51,396 nt of DNA from Candidatus Peribacter sp. UBA6535 (GCA_002436205.1 DJKT01000007.1:1-51396); one strand, 5' to 3'. Numbered from the stretch's first letter, positions 38,900-47,191 are shown. Program-made: numbers and translations. The notes: a model not told the origin generated them from the letters alone.

Positions 38900-39352
38900 T
38901 TACTTCCCATGATGCTTCTTATGGACCTCCTTGAGCTGATTCCGATTATAGAGTTTTAATAAAGTCTCAAGTGTGGTGTTCATAGACCCCATATCTAAGT
39001 CTTCAAGCATTTCTTTTGTATGGAAATCAATCTTCATCAGAGTCCTTCGCTTTTCCATATCGGACTTAATATTAAAACCATCTTCAACTGCTCGCATCTT
39101 CTTAATCCAGAATAGTTCTCTTTCTGCTAACAACTGAATAGAAGTAACCTCTAAGATAGAAAAGCAAAAAGCACCTGGGCCATACTCATCCCATGATGAC
39201 TGCAATAGTTTGTTAATATGACAAAAGCGAGCCAAATCCACCATATGATCATACAATCTTCTATGTACATTTTTTGATGAGCCGATATAACACTCATGAG
39301 TATGTACATTAGTGATTTGATAAATGCCTGGAATAGATGAAAGATTACTCAT
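38900..39352 (-). CDS. GIY-YIG nuclease-domain protein (second copy)
   Basis: 150 residues. GIY motif in IPGIYQITNVHT, YIG in CYIGSSKNVHRRL with the catalytic Arg, and a Glu in FSILEVTS. The layout matches SegE/phage-type GIY-YIG endonucleases. The C-terminal half is a helical DNA-binding-like tail. It overlaps the preceding GIY-YIG gene by 8 nt, so the two and the recombinase form one operon. Homing, repair or recombination partner roles are all possible. Confidence 0.85.
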   Translation of the reverse strand: MSNLSSIPGIYQITNVHTHECYIGSSKNVHRRLYDHMVDLARFCHINKLLQSSWDEYGPGAFCFSILEVTSIQLLAERELFWIKKMRAVEDGFNIKSDMEKRRTLMKIDFHTKEMLEDLDMGSMNTTLETLLKLYNRNQLKEVHKKHHGK

Positions 39353-39785
39353 CCTGAGTATTTAAGGAACTAGCATACGAATCAATAAGTTCACGCACTG
39401 ACGCATCAAAAGTCCCTAAATCCAGCATGCGAATTTCATTCTTTAAATCTCTACTAATGCTGACATGACCAGAAAGAGAATAGGGGAGAGGCACCATAGG
39501 TGTAAGGGCATATGCATCTGTTTTTGCTAACCACTTAGTGTATGCAGATTGCAACATGCTCTTATGGGACAAGGATTCGAGTATTGAAAATTCAAATACT
39601 GTCGGGTCATATTGTGACCAATGACTTTGTAATTCTGTATGCGGATGCTTGCCCTGAACCAGTAAAGAGAAGTCTTGCTTGAAGCGATTGCCAAAAGAAA
39701 GACTAGCACCAATATAAATATCACCAGTCACTGTATTGCGAATTTGATAGACGCCAATCATGCCTTTATGTGATTTTTCACTCAT
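39345..39785 (-). CDS. GIY-YIG nuclease-domain protein (first copy)
   Basis: 146 residues. IGVYQIRNTVTGDIYIGASL holds the GIY (as GVY) and YIG motifs; Arg follows in FGNRFKQ, and Glu in FSILESLS. It shares the plan of the next gene (about equal length, central W-x-Y-D/G-P motif) but the sequences have diverged, so the duplication is old. Its start overlaps the recombinase stop by one base. Confidence 0.85.
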   Translation of the reverse strand: MSEKSHKGMIGVYQIRNTVTGDIYIGASLSFGNRFKQDFSLLVQGKHPHTELQSHWSQYDPTVFEFSILESLSHKSMLQSAYTKWLAKTDAYALTPMVPLPYSLSGHVSISRDLKNEIRMLDLGTFDASVRELIDSYASSLNTQDE

Positions 39786-40714
39786 TATTCTGTATTGTGG
39801 AATTGCTCGTGAACCTCTTTAAGCCTGGGGTTCGTGACATGCGTATACACTTGTGTTGTCGAAAGATCCTTGTGTCCTAATAGCTCTTGAATAGACCTCA
39901 GATCCGCTCCATTACGCAGAAGATCAGTTGCAAAACTGTGACGCAGTGTATGGGGAGAGGGGTTATTCATAATTCCAGCTTTCAACGCATATTTTTTTAC
40001 CATTCGATAAATACCGTTATCAGAAAAACGAAACTCATCTCCTGGTGGCAATGCGGTGTTTGCTTTGTCATGATTATTAAGGAAGAGAGGATCCAAGTTA
40101 TCCAATCGCACATCCATATAATTCTTTATCGCAATAATTGCCGAATCAGAAAGAAATACCAGTCGAACCTTACCACGCTTTCCGCGTACAGAGATTTCTC
40201 TTGTCTTGAAATTCAATGCTGACCGATTTAAAGTTCTCAATTCAGATAATCGCAAACCGGTGGAAAAGAAAAGTCGCAAAATGGCAATATCACGCTTACC
40301 GATTTTAGTGCTTTCATCCGGTGCTCGCAGCAAATTCTCCAAATCTTCTTTAAAGAGAACTTTAACCTGCCTCTGCTCCTCCTTAAAACGTGTGATCCTA
40401 TCGGGGGGATAAACATCAATCTCCTCCTCAGATAGTAAATACCTAAGGAATGCACGCAAAATTGTAAGGTGATGATTTTTTGTACGAATGGTTATTTCAG
40501 CATCGCTCTTGGTTCTGTATGTGTGTAGTGCTGACTTATAGGTGCGAATCACCTGCTTATTGATCAATAGGGGATCGGGGGTACTAGTAAGTTTCTGAAA
40601 TAATCTGAGGGATTCTGCGTAAGTTTTAATGGTAAGAGGAGACTTATTCAATTCTGCCTTTAGAAATACTAAATAGCGCTCTGCTGCCTGTGATAATAAG
40701 TTTTCCTCTTCCAT
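39785..40714 (-). CDS. Tyrosine recombinase (XerC/D-like integrase)
   Basis: 309 residues from MEEENLLSQAAERYL. SAM-like N-terminal domain, then the catalytic set: Arg in STGLRLSEL, Lys in the RGKRGKVRLV hairpin, HxxR in PHTLRHSFATDLL, His in LLGHKDLSTTQVY and the Tyr nucleophile in YTHV. Could be the chromosome-dimer resolvase or a mobile-element integrase; the attached GIY-YIG genes favour an accessory role, but no other Xer is in the window. An in-frame ATG 66 nt upstream is less likely. A DnaA-box-like TTTTCCACA lies just before the start. Confidence 0.9.
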   Translation of the reverse strand: MEEENLLSQAAERYLVFLKAELNKSPLTIKTYAESLRLFQKLTSTPDPLLINKQVIRTYKSALHTYRTKSDAEITIRTKNHHLTILRAFLRYLLSEEEIDVYPPDRITRFKEEQRQVKVLFKEDLENLLRAPDESTKIGKRDIAILRLFFSTGLRLSELRTLNRSALNFKTREISVRGKRGKVRLVFLSDSAIIAIKNYMDVRLDNLDPLFLNNHDKANTALPPGDEFRFSDNGIYRMVKKYALKAGIMNNPSPHTLRHSFATDLLRNGADLRSIQELLGHKDLSTTQVYTHVTNPRLKEVHEQFHNTE

Positions 40715-40740
40715 AAGCCAGGGGAGTAGTTTTCCACAAT

Positions 40741-40758
40741 TTATCCTATTCAGGATAA
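40741..40758. promoter_or_regulatory. Inverted repeat upstream of the recombinase operon
   Basis: TTATCC-TATTCA-GGATAA, 6-bp arms with a 6-bp spacer, 27 bp before the recombinase ATG. Operator-like, and its 6-6-6 plan is also compatible with a Xer-type core site. Confidence 0.35.
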
Positions 40759-41114
40759 TGCATTTTATCTTGAACTTCAATTGACATTGTAAAGCAATGA
40801 GCAGTTTGTTAAACCATGAACAAATTTTGTAATGATCCGCAAAATTGATGCAAAGTTTTCTTACTATCCCCCTAAATACAGAACACTAATATGACTACTT
40901 CTCTCGACACTACCTCTCTTCAGCATTGCTTCATTTCAGCATTGCTTCATTTTCTCACACCCCCCCCTACCCTCCTCTTAGAGGTGAACGATTGAACACA
41001 TTTTTTGTTCTATCTAGATGGCACACTTCCTTCAAATTGGCTCATAGATAAAGAATTTGACATCTATGGGCATATTTGCGATGTAAGCTCTTGGAGGAGT
41101 TTTCGGGTATGAAG
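40759..41114. other. Long intergenic stretch without a supported gene
   Basis: About 350 bp between the convergent-side membrane gene end and the recombinase. It contains AT-rich sequence, a perfect 16-bp tandem duplication (TTCAGCATTGCTTCAT at 40919-40934 and 40935-40950), a C8 run near 40960, GAACA-N7-TGTTC at about 40994, and a rightward TTGACA-17-GATGTA (41059-41081) with GGAGGAG and an ATG that would run antisense into the membrane gene. No RNA gene recognised. Confidence 0.5.
40919..40950. repeat. Perfect 16-bp tandem duplication
   Basis: TTCAGCATTGCTTCAT twice in direct succession in the gap between the recombinase and the membrane protein gene. Recent slippage product or paired binding site. 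Confidence 0.9.
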
Positions 41115-42710
41115 CTACTCCATCACCGGCTCAATAACAATACTCGAGGCAATAGATGGGAGGTATCTATTCCAAAATGGCCAAACAGAAACCTCCGCCT
41201 TCTTTACCTCTGGATAGTTATTGACGATCCTCTCTGCATCGGCCTTGTGGAGCCCCACGATGTCCTCACGAACCTTTTTTGCAAAGACTGCACCCGTTGG
41301 AGAAAGTAAATCGAGAATATGCTGCTGCGTTCCTGTGAGATCCACAGTAATTTTGATCCAAGAGAAGTCATCTTCGTAATCGATAACATGGGCAATAAGC
41401 CGTGTAAGATCCAACGTTCCTTCGAGGAGTCTTTTTCCTTCACCAACATGGCCTTTCAGCTCTTTACTCAACATAGCAAGTACCTCCTGTGTGTCATAGG
41501 CATACATGGTATAGAGGACACTTCCTTCTACCGGTACACTCTTTACCGGCATTCCCATAAATTGCGTGGGTTCTACAAAGTCAACGTACTCTGTCTTCGT
41601 CAACTCATCGTAATGCAAAAGCTCGATGAATGTCAGTTCACTATCTGCATTCATAAGATCACGTCTTTCATTTACCAGTCGCTTTGCTTCTGCAAGAAGT
41701 TCGCTCTCTAGCTGCGCCTTGGCAATCACAATATCATCTTTCGAAAGCACGGTATTGTATTCACTGCGCCCACCGGTGGCTTCTTCTGTATTGACGGCAT
41801 ACACAAGCTGTTGTTCATTTTTATCGAGCCCAGGCAAATACCACTTAAGCTCTGCCGGCACATTCCCACGCTCTCCGACTATCTCACCGTAAATATCTTC
41901 CGGCTCAGCTTCTGCAGAAACGAGTACCTCATCTATAGGCTCTATCTTGATAGAGTCACGAAGGCGAAAGGTCATACCTGCTTGGTTGCGAACACGCGTA
42001 CCTGTTTTAAGCCAATAGGGCTCATCAGAATTGTTCACGACACGCATTACCGTCGTCGCATTTTCACCTATAAACTGCCTGCTGATTTGATCAAACGTAA
42101 TCGTCCTATCAACGCGAACAGTAATAGGGATAAGATCCATTACACGTACACGCTTCGGAAGATCTACTATGGCACCGGACTGCGCCAAAAAGATATTGGC
42201 CGTCTGAGAAATGTTTTCTTCTCGTGGCCATACTTGCACCGTAGCCGAAGGAAGCAAGCGGAGAACAATAAAGAGAAACAAAAAGCCACTCACTCCAATA
42301 AGAGACCATATACGAAGCTTCGGCAGGGACAACAGTCCCATCGACTGGAGTCTCGACCGTAGTTGTTGTCGCCAGATATGTGGTTGAAACTCACGAAGTG
42401 CATCATCAAGTTGATTGCTATCTTTTAAGAATTTCTTAAGATCCGAAACCGATTCTATAACACGGATCCCCTTCGACCGTGCAGCCCGTACAAGTACCGG
42501 ATTACGCGTTGCTATGCGTAACCTTGTTGCAAACTTCTTTGCTACACTCATCATGCGCTTTCTCGGTTCTTTCTCTTTCGTTAGCAAAATCTCGAGCTCC
42601 GAGAAGATAATCAACAGCTCTCCCTTTGTCTTAGAAATTCGACGTTCAAATGACACAAGCGATTCACCTTGGTCTGGAAAGAGAACGGTGATATTGGAAT
42701 GAGAAGGCAT
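41115..42710 (-). CDS. Large single-pass membrane protein, baseplate J-like appearance
   Basis: 531 residues from MPSHSNITVLFPDQGE. A cytoplasmic N-terminal domain of about 150 residues, one membrane helix (about 160-178, LIGVSGFLFLFIVLRLL), and an extracytoplasmic part rich in beta strands with regularly placed TGTRVRNQAGMTFRL and EDIYGEIVGERGNVPA motifs that recall baseplate J/gp47 beta segments. No firm family assigned. Similar proteins are, to my knowledge, typical of Patescibacteria. TAACAT 7 nt before the ATG is a possible -10. It lies downstream of pgk on the same strand. Confidence 0.65.
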   Translation of the reverse strand: MPSHSNITVLFPDQGESLVSFERRISKTKGELLIIFSELEILLTKEKEPRKRMMSVAKKFATRLRIATRNPVLVRAARSKGIRVIESVSDLKKFLKDSNQLDDALREFQPHIWRQQLRSRLQSMGLLSLPKLRIWSLIGVSGFLFLFIVLRLLPSATVQVWPREENISQTANIFLAQSGAIVDLPKRVRVMDLIPITVRVDRTITFDQISRQFIGENATTVMRVVNNSDEPYWLKTGTRVRNQAGMTFRLRDSIKIEPIDEVLVSAEAEPEDIYGEIVGERGNVPAELKWYLPGLDKNEQQLVYAVNTEEATGGRSEYNTVLSKDDIVIAKAQLESELLAEAKRLVNERRDLMNADSELTFIELLHYDELTKTEYVDFVEPTQFMGMPVKSVPVEGSVLYTMYAYDTQEVLAMLSKELKGHVGEGKRLLEGTLDLTRLIAHVIDYEDDFSWIKITVDLTGTQQHILDLLSPTGAVFAKKVREDIVGLHKADAERIVNNYPEVKKAEVSVWPFWNRYLPSIASSIVIEPVME

Positions 42711-42737
42711 TGGGTAGATGTTACGCACTAATGATCA

Positions 42738-42800
42738 AGTTGTCAGTTGTTAGTTGTCAGTTATCGGTCCCTGACAACCGAGAACCGCCGACCGGCAACC
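42738..42800. repeat. Heptameric repeat, inverted halves, next to the pgk end
   Basis: Left half AGTTGTC, AGTTGTT, AGTTGTC, AGTTATC; right half GACAACC, GAGAACC, GCCGACC, GGCAACC. The halves are imperfect complements and would fold into a hairpin just after the pgk stop, perhaps acting as transcript end. Confidence 0.85.
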
Positions 42801-44008
42801 TAGGCACAAAGTGCCTCAAGCGCCGGCAACTCCTTGCCAGAAATAAAGTCTAACATCGCTCCACCTGCTGTACTGACGAATGTATAGGCATCGAGGGAAT
42901 ACCCATAGCGCTCATGAAAATCAAGTGTGTCTCCTCCACCAACAATAGACACTGCCCCCGCAGCTGTTGCTTCTTTTACAGCCTCGGCAATGTTCTTGGT
43001 TCCATTGGAGAATCCTTCAACTTCATACATACCCATCGGGCCATTCCACACAATCGTTTTTGATTGCTTGATAACATCAATGTAGTGCCCCAGAGTTACT
43101 GTGCCGATGTCATACATCGCCATATCTCCTTCGATATCCTCGAGTGGTACATCGAGTTTCTCAGCATCATCCGTAGACCGCGTTGCTACGATGCCATCAC
43201 AAGGGACGGAAATCTTGGCTTTGTCTTCTTGCTCACTTTCGAGCATTAGCTCTTGGGCAAGTTCTAGAAAGTCTTCATCGTATCTGCTTTTTGCGAGATC
43301 AAATCCACGGGCCTTTAGTAGTGTATTGGCCACTCCACCTCCGACAAGGATATTGTCTCCTCGATCGAGGAACTGCTGTATCACCGGAATCTTCGTCTCC
43401 ATCTTTAAACCTGAAATAATGAGTGTTACCGGTTGAGCAGGATCTTGATTGACCTTGGAAAGACCTTCAACTTCTTTTTGTACATTGAGACCCATATATT
43501 TTTCAACCATAAACTTTGGAACACTCGTCATTGACGCATGGTCACGGTGGCAGTTAGTAAATGCATCGTTGACATACACATCTGCAAGTGCCGCGAGGGA
43601 CTGGCCGAGCAAATCTCTCTGCGATTGATCTTTACTCTTCTCCCCTTTTTCGAAACGAAGGTTTTCTAGGAGTAGCACTTCACCGGGTTGTAATGATTGT
43701 GCAATTTGCTTCGCGTCATCACCGTCACATTTTTCTGCAAATTTTACAGGTACTCCGAGAAGTTTTTCGAGTACCACAACCAGCGGCTTTTGACTGAACT
43801 CAGGGTTCGGCTCTCCTTTTGGTCTGCCCTGATGCGCCATGATAATGAGGGAGGCACCCGAGTCGAGTATGTGCTTCATCGTTGGCATGATTGCATCAAT
43901 ACGTGTTGTATCATGCACCTGCCCATCTTCTATGGGTACGTCAAACCCCGCCCGGAGAAGAACCTTCTTCCCCTTCAAGTCTGCCTGATTGAGTGTAGGT
44001 AATTGCAT
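42800..44008 (-). CDS. pgk: Phosphoglycerate kinase
   Basis: Transfers phosphate from 1,3-bisphosphoglycerate to ADP. Family blocks: VLLRAGFDVPIEDG, LIIMAHQGRPKG, the Arg/His contact region NDAFTNCHRDHASM, TLIISGLKMETKI-like lysine region, and GGGDT with KTIVWNGPMGMYE. 402 residues, complete. It follows gap in glycolysis but is not next to it here. TTGCGC-16-CACAAT ends 6 nt before the ATG, so it has its own promoter downstream of the structured RNA. AAGG before the ATG could serve as a weak ribosome-binding site. Confidence 0.96.
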   Translation of the reverse strand: MQLPTLNQADLKGKKVLLRAGFDVPIEDGQVHDTTRIDAIMPTMKHILDSGASLIIMAHQGRPKGEPNPEFSQKPLVVVLEKLLGVPVKFAEKCDGDDAKQIAQSLQPGEVLLLENLRFEKGEKSKDQSQRDLLGQSLAALADVYVNDAFTNCHRDHASMTSVPKFMVEKYMGLNVQKEVEGLSKVNQDPAQPVTLIISGLKMETKIPVIQQFLDRGDNILVGGGVANTLLKARGFDLAKSRYDEDFLELAQELMLESEQEDKAKISVPCDGIVATRSTDDAEKLDVPLEDIEGDMAMYDIGTVTLGHYIDVIKQSKTIVWNGPMGMYEVEGFSNGTKNIAEAVKEATAAGAVSIVGGGDTLDFHERYGYSLDAYTFVSTAGGAMLDFISGKELPALEALCA

Positions 44009-44043
44009 GACCTTATTGTGGTGATTTAGTGTTCAAGCGCAAG

Positions 44044-44054
44044 TGTGGAAAACT
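44044..44054. promoter_or_regulatory. DnaA-box-like TGTGGAAAACT upstream of pgk
   Basis: Same 11-mer as at 12585-12595 and (inverted) 40728-40738, all outside or at the edge of genes. Confidence 0.35.
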
Positions 44055-44059
44055 TTACA

Positions 44060-44235
44060 CGCAAAAAGAGCCGCATGACCGACCCTAGGCAGAAGTGGTT
44101 TCTGTAGGTGCTTGACTTGCTGATTACCGAGAGATTGTCAAGCGTGGTCATGCGGCAGACGTACGCGCAGTTTTGCCTACGCTACGGCAGGCTCGGGGTC
44201 ATAATGGGCAAGTGCTGTACCCCAAACTACGCTGG
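44060..44235 (-). ncRNA. Candidate structured RNA with three-way junction and terminator
   Basis: A perfect 11-bp stem GCCGCATGACC/GGTCATGCGGC (44070-44080 with 44146-44156) encloses two hairpins: GCTTGAC/GTCAAGC (44110-44116 with 44137-44143) and CCTA-CAGAA/TTCTG-TAGG (44084-44108). On the minus strand the outer stem is followed by CTCTTTTT (44070-44063), a terminator ending. Further 5', GGGGT/ACCCC and GCCTGC/GCGTAGGC can pair, and TACTAT near 44231 may be a -10. It lies between a hypothetical gene and pgk, both minus. Could be a free RNA, a pgk leader or an elaborate terminator. Confidence 0.45.
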
Positions 44236-44268
44236 TCATACTTCTAATAGTACGACTCCCCTCCTCTA

Positions 44269-44631
44269 CTACAAGCAAAGACCCCACATTTTTTCTCTAT
44301 CCTCAAGAGCGTACCCAGTCATTATTCCGCCAGTATTAGCCACAAAATCAACTCTCCCCTCCCCTGCCGCCGTATCATCAATATGATCTAATAGCGGAAT
44401 AATAGCTTCCTGTAGGGCTTTTCCAACTATGTAACCGCGTCTATCAAAGTGAAACATCTCACTAAGACGCTCGGGGAGTTCACTCTCTTTCGTTGGATAA
44501 TTGTCCATAAAGGCATCGAGTCCCTCCTCTGTAAATCGGCTATTCCACCAGCGCTTCTCTCCTGATGTATTCTCGAGAGATCCAATGATGCCAAACAGCT
44601 CTCGCTCGGGATTGGTTCTGGGCTTCGTCAT
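44269..44631 (-). CDS. Hypothetical protein
   Basis: 120 residues, soluble. Segments: FGIIGSLENTSGEKRWWNSR, FMDNYPTKESELPERLSEM, FDRRGYIVGKALQEAIIPLL and a Gly-rich end (FVANTGGIMTGYALEDREK). No family recognised. TAGAAT (44643-44638) lies 6 nt before the ATG and interlocks with the opposite promoter of the divergent transferase gene. Confidence 0.6.
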   Translation of the reverse strand: MTKPRTNPERELFGIIGSLENTSGEKRWWNSRFTEEGLDAFMDNYPTKESELPERLSEMFHFDRRGYIVGKALQEAIIPLLDHIDDTAAGEGRVDFVANTGGIMTGYALEDREKMWGLCL

Positions 44632-44646
44632 GCTATCATTCTAGCG
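44632..44646. promoter_or_regulatory. 15-bp bidirectional leaderless promoter
   Basis: The whole gap between divergent ATGs. Rightward TGCTATCAT (hexamer 44634-44639), 7 nt to ATG. Leftward TAGAAT (44643-44638), 6 nt to ATG. The hexamers share two bases. Confidence 0.6.
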
Positions 44647-45711
44647 ATGAAGCTTGTAATAATCCCGGCAATTGCCTTTGTTCTCTGCGTCCTCCTTCAC
44701 TGGATAGCCCTGAAGGACTTTGTAAAACTTAAGCTACTTGATAACCCGGAGAAATACGGACTTATGAGGCGGAAACTTCCGTACCCTACGGGGATCCTCT
44801 CCGTCCTCGTTTTCCTCGCCTTCTTTGCTTTCCTTTCTCCGTGGACAGTACAAACCGCAGGAATTATCACTGGAATCTTTCTTCTAGCGCTCGTTAGTTT
44901 TATAGATGATCGCAAAGGTATTGATCCAAAACTGCGACTGGTGATACAAGTTATTGTTGCCTTTCTCATCTTTGCAACGGGTAGTCGCATCTACACGCTC
45001 ACAAACCCAATGATTGCCGACGGCCTCATCAAGCTCGACACACTGGATATCCCTACAACACTCTTCGGACCACTCCCCTTGTGGAGCGGCATCTTCACCA
45101 TCTTCTGGCTAGTACTATGCATGAATGCGCTCAACTGGTTTGACGGTATCCCCGGACAAGTAAGTACTATAAGTACAATTGGATACTTGGTAATCGGCGC
45201 ACTTGCACTCAGTACAAGAGTAAACCAACCAGAACTCTCCATGATTGCATTCGTGCTTGCAGGTATTTGTGCTGCTGGTCTGCTGTTTGATTTCCCTCCG
45301 AACAAAGTGCTGATGGGAGATACCGGGGCAATGTTTTTTGGATTGATGCTTGGAGTGCTCACACTGTATGCAGGAGGCAAAGTCGCCACGGCATTCCTCG
45401 TCCTCGGCGTACCGCTTATTGATGTTTTTCTTGTTGTAATCCGAAGGCTCTCTAAGGGCGCAAACCCTATGCGTGGAAACGCAACCGACGAACACCTGCA
45501 CCATCGCCTGATGAATAAAGGCTGGAGTGAGAGAAAGGTGATCCTGCTCACTGCAGGACTAGGGACACTATTTGGAATCACCGCCCTCTTTCTTTCAACT
45601 GGAGAGAAGATGATTGCAGCAGCAATCCTATTCTTATTGATGCTCTATTTATCGCGCTACAGTAGACAAGCCTCTACCGATCAAACTGCATCGGTCTCGA
45701 CACCACATTAA
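44647..45711 (+). CDS. Undecaprenyl-phosphate sugar-1-phosphate transferase (TagO/WecA/Rfe family)
   Basis: 354 residues with about ten membrane helices. Family motifs: SFIDDRKGIDPKLRLV (Asp pair), NALNWFDGIPGQVSTI, VLMGDTGAMFFGLMLG and the cytoplasmic ATDEHLHHRLMNKGWSERK, where HxHH-type His occur in this family. It differs from MraY by the missing APIHHHFE block. It starts surface polymer or glycan synthesis on undecaprenyl phosphate, consistent with the two GT4 enzymes in the window. Ends 38 nt inside the convergent peptidase gene. Confidence 0.9.
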   Translation: MKLVIIPAIAFVLCVLLHWIALKDFVKLKLLDNPEKYGLMRRKLPYPTGILSVLVFLAFFAFLSPWTVQTAGIITGIFLLALVSFIDDRKGIDPKLRLVIQVIVAFLIFATGSRIYTLTNPMIADGLIKLDTLDIPTTLFGPLPLWSGIFTIFWLVLCMNALNWFDGIPGQVSTISTIGYLVIGALALSTRVNQPELSMIAFVLAGICAAGLLFDFPPNKVLMGDTGAMFFGLMLGVLTLYAGGKVATAFLVLGVPLIDVFLVVIRRLSKGANPMRGNATDEHLHHRLMNKGWSERKVILLTAGLGTLFGITALFLSTGEKMIAAAILFLLMLYLSRYSRQASTDQTASVSTPH

Positions 45712-47143
45712 ACGGCATAACCTTAACGACAACAGTTCTGCGACCTCGAGGCAGCATATTTACCGTCACCTCTCCTTCTACAAAGTCCAACGAAGAAATC
45801 ATACTCGGACGAAACTCCGCAGTGCCAAACTCTGCCCGAAGAACAAGATCCGTATCAAGATTTGGATTGATAACAGTGTTGCCATCACTATCAAGTAAGC
45901 GAATCGTTACCTTTTCCCAACCACGACCGGAGAAATATCCATCATGCGAGATTTCTACTGTAGAAACTTTCCCTGTCTGGTTGGTAACAACAGTCTGTTC
46001 CGCAGCAACTTCTCTGCGTGCAGTTACAACGACAGGGTCTGATGCCGCCTGCGTAAGACCTGTTCTCAGTGCTACAGTCTGACGACTATTTCTCTGTGCG
46101 AGTCTCTGGCGTATGCGTGATTCACGTCTGCTCTGGAGTCTGGCAATAATCGTTCTTTGACTTTGTGCCGGAGTGGGATCTGGTACTGCAACCACTGAAT
46201 GAGCACGATCACGGAAAGAAGTTGCAACGCGACGTGGTGCTACAACATCCTGTGGTTGATCTGCCCGTCTGCTGCGACGCTCACTGCGTGCAACAACGGT
46301 AGACTTGTCTATTGCTGGTTCGTAGTCACTCTGCACATAGAGCATTGGATTTACCGAGTACTCATACCCCTCGTTTTGGTTACTTGGATAAAACGGCAGG
46401 AACGGAACATCCTCACGAACGACAGAGAAATCGAGATGTGGCCCAGTGCTCTGTCCGGTATTTCCGGAGAGTGCGATGATATCTCCCTTATGAACAATAT
46501 CTCCCTCTTCGACGTAGAAAGAACTTACGTGTGCGTAATTACTGTAGAGCGTTGTCGTAGAACCATTTGGACTATCTGGATCAGGAACGTTGGGATGCAC
46601 GAGAACAACGTACTTACCAAATCCACGAGACTGGTTTCCTATCTTTTGAACCTTACCTGTCATCACCGCACGAATTGGTGTTCCTGTTGGTACACGAATA
46701 TCTACACCGGGATGGTTACCAGTACCTTCCGTCGTCTGTGCATAGCTACTCATATACTGCATAGAGAAAATAGCATCACGACTTGAACTCGTCGTGTACT
46801 GTGGCATAGTCCGACGACAGATTTCTGGTGACTGCCTAAATGTGTGCACCTTGTAATCTCCTCCATACTCTGCCCAACAACCGTAATCCACGACATGTTC
46901 AAACGGCGAAACTGTTCCCACATACGCAATGGCGCTAAGATCTTCCTGACCTAGTACCGAAGCCCAGAACCCATACCACCCATGCTGCCCCATCATATTT
47001 CCAATCAAGAACGTAAACAGCGACAACGATGCTACCCAAAACGATGCTCTCTGCTTGAGATAAAATATGGGATGCGGGTCCTTCCTTGTATGCAAGGAGT
47101 TATGATTAAACCCAACTCTTTTATGATTATTAAGCCCTTTCAT
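45674..47143 (-). CDS. Membrane-anchored M23 (LytM-type) peptidase homologue with altered zinc site
   Basis: 489 residues. One membrane helix (about 32-50). M23 domain at about 140-260: HPGVDIRVPTGTPIRAV has the first His and Asp zinc ligands; FGKYVVLVHPN and YSNYAHVSSFYV follow; the usual HxH is TGPHLDFSV, so the second His is Asp. The C-terminal 200 residues are Arg-rich and then beta-rich. It would cut or bind peptidoglycan; the His-to-Asp change may weaken catalysis or still bind zinc. Many Arg-Ser repeats (ERRSRRADQ, RLQSRRESRIRQRL) suggest disorder. Confidence 0.87.
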   Translation of the reverse strand: MKGLNNHKRVGFNHNSLHTRKDPHPIFYLKQRASFWVASLSLFTFLIGNMMGQHGWYGFWASVLGQEDLSAIAYVGTVSPFEHVVDYGCWAEYGGDYKVHTFRQSPEICRRTMPQYTTSSSRDAIFSMQYMSSYAQTTEGTGNHPGVDIRVPTGTPIRAVMTGKVQKIGNQSRGFGKYVVLVHPNVPDPDSPNGSTTTLYSNYAHVSSFYVEEGDIVHKGDIIALSGNTGQSTGPHLDFSVVREDVPFLPFYPSNQNEGYEYSVNPMLYVQSDYEPAIDKSTVVARSERRSRRADQPQDVVAPRRVATSFRDRAHSVVAVPDPTPAQSQRTIIARLQSRRESRIRQRLAQRNSRQTVALRTGLTQAASDPVVVTARREVAAEQTVVTNQTGKVSTVEISHDGYFSGRGWEKVTIRLLDSDGNTVINPNLDTDLVLRAEFGTAEFRPSMISSLDFVEGEVTVNMLPRGRRTVVVKVMPFNVVSRPMQFDR

Positions 47144-47191
47144 TGGTATTTGTATTCATGTATATTTTAACACTTTTTAGACTTTTTGACA

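Noticed and set aside
40994..41010. GAACA-N7-TGTTC as a LexA box
   Set aside because: Spacing does not match the GAAC-N4-GTTC box of Gram-positive LexA, and no repair gene starts there.
41076..41309. Plus-strand frame preceded by TTGACA-17-GATGTA and GGAGGAG
   Set aside because: It runs almost entirely antisense through the large membrane protein gene, with no recognisable domain.
44070..44156. tRNA-like acceptor stem (GCCGCAT/ATGCGGC)
   Set aside because: No T-arm consensus, no anticodon arm at the correct spacing and no U8; the outer stem is 11 bp and ends in a U-run.
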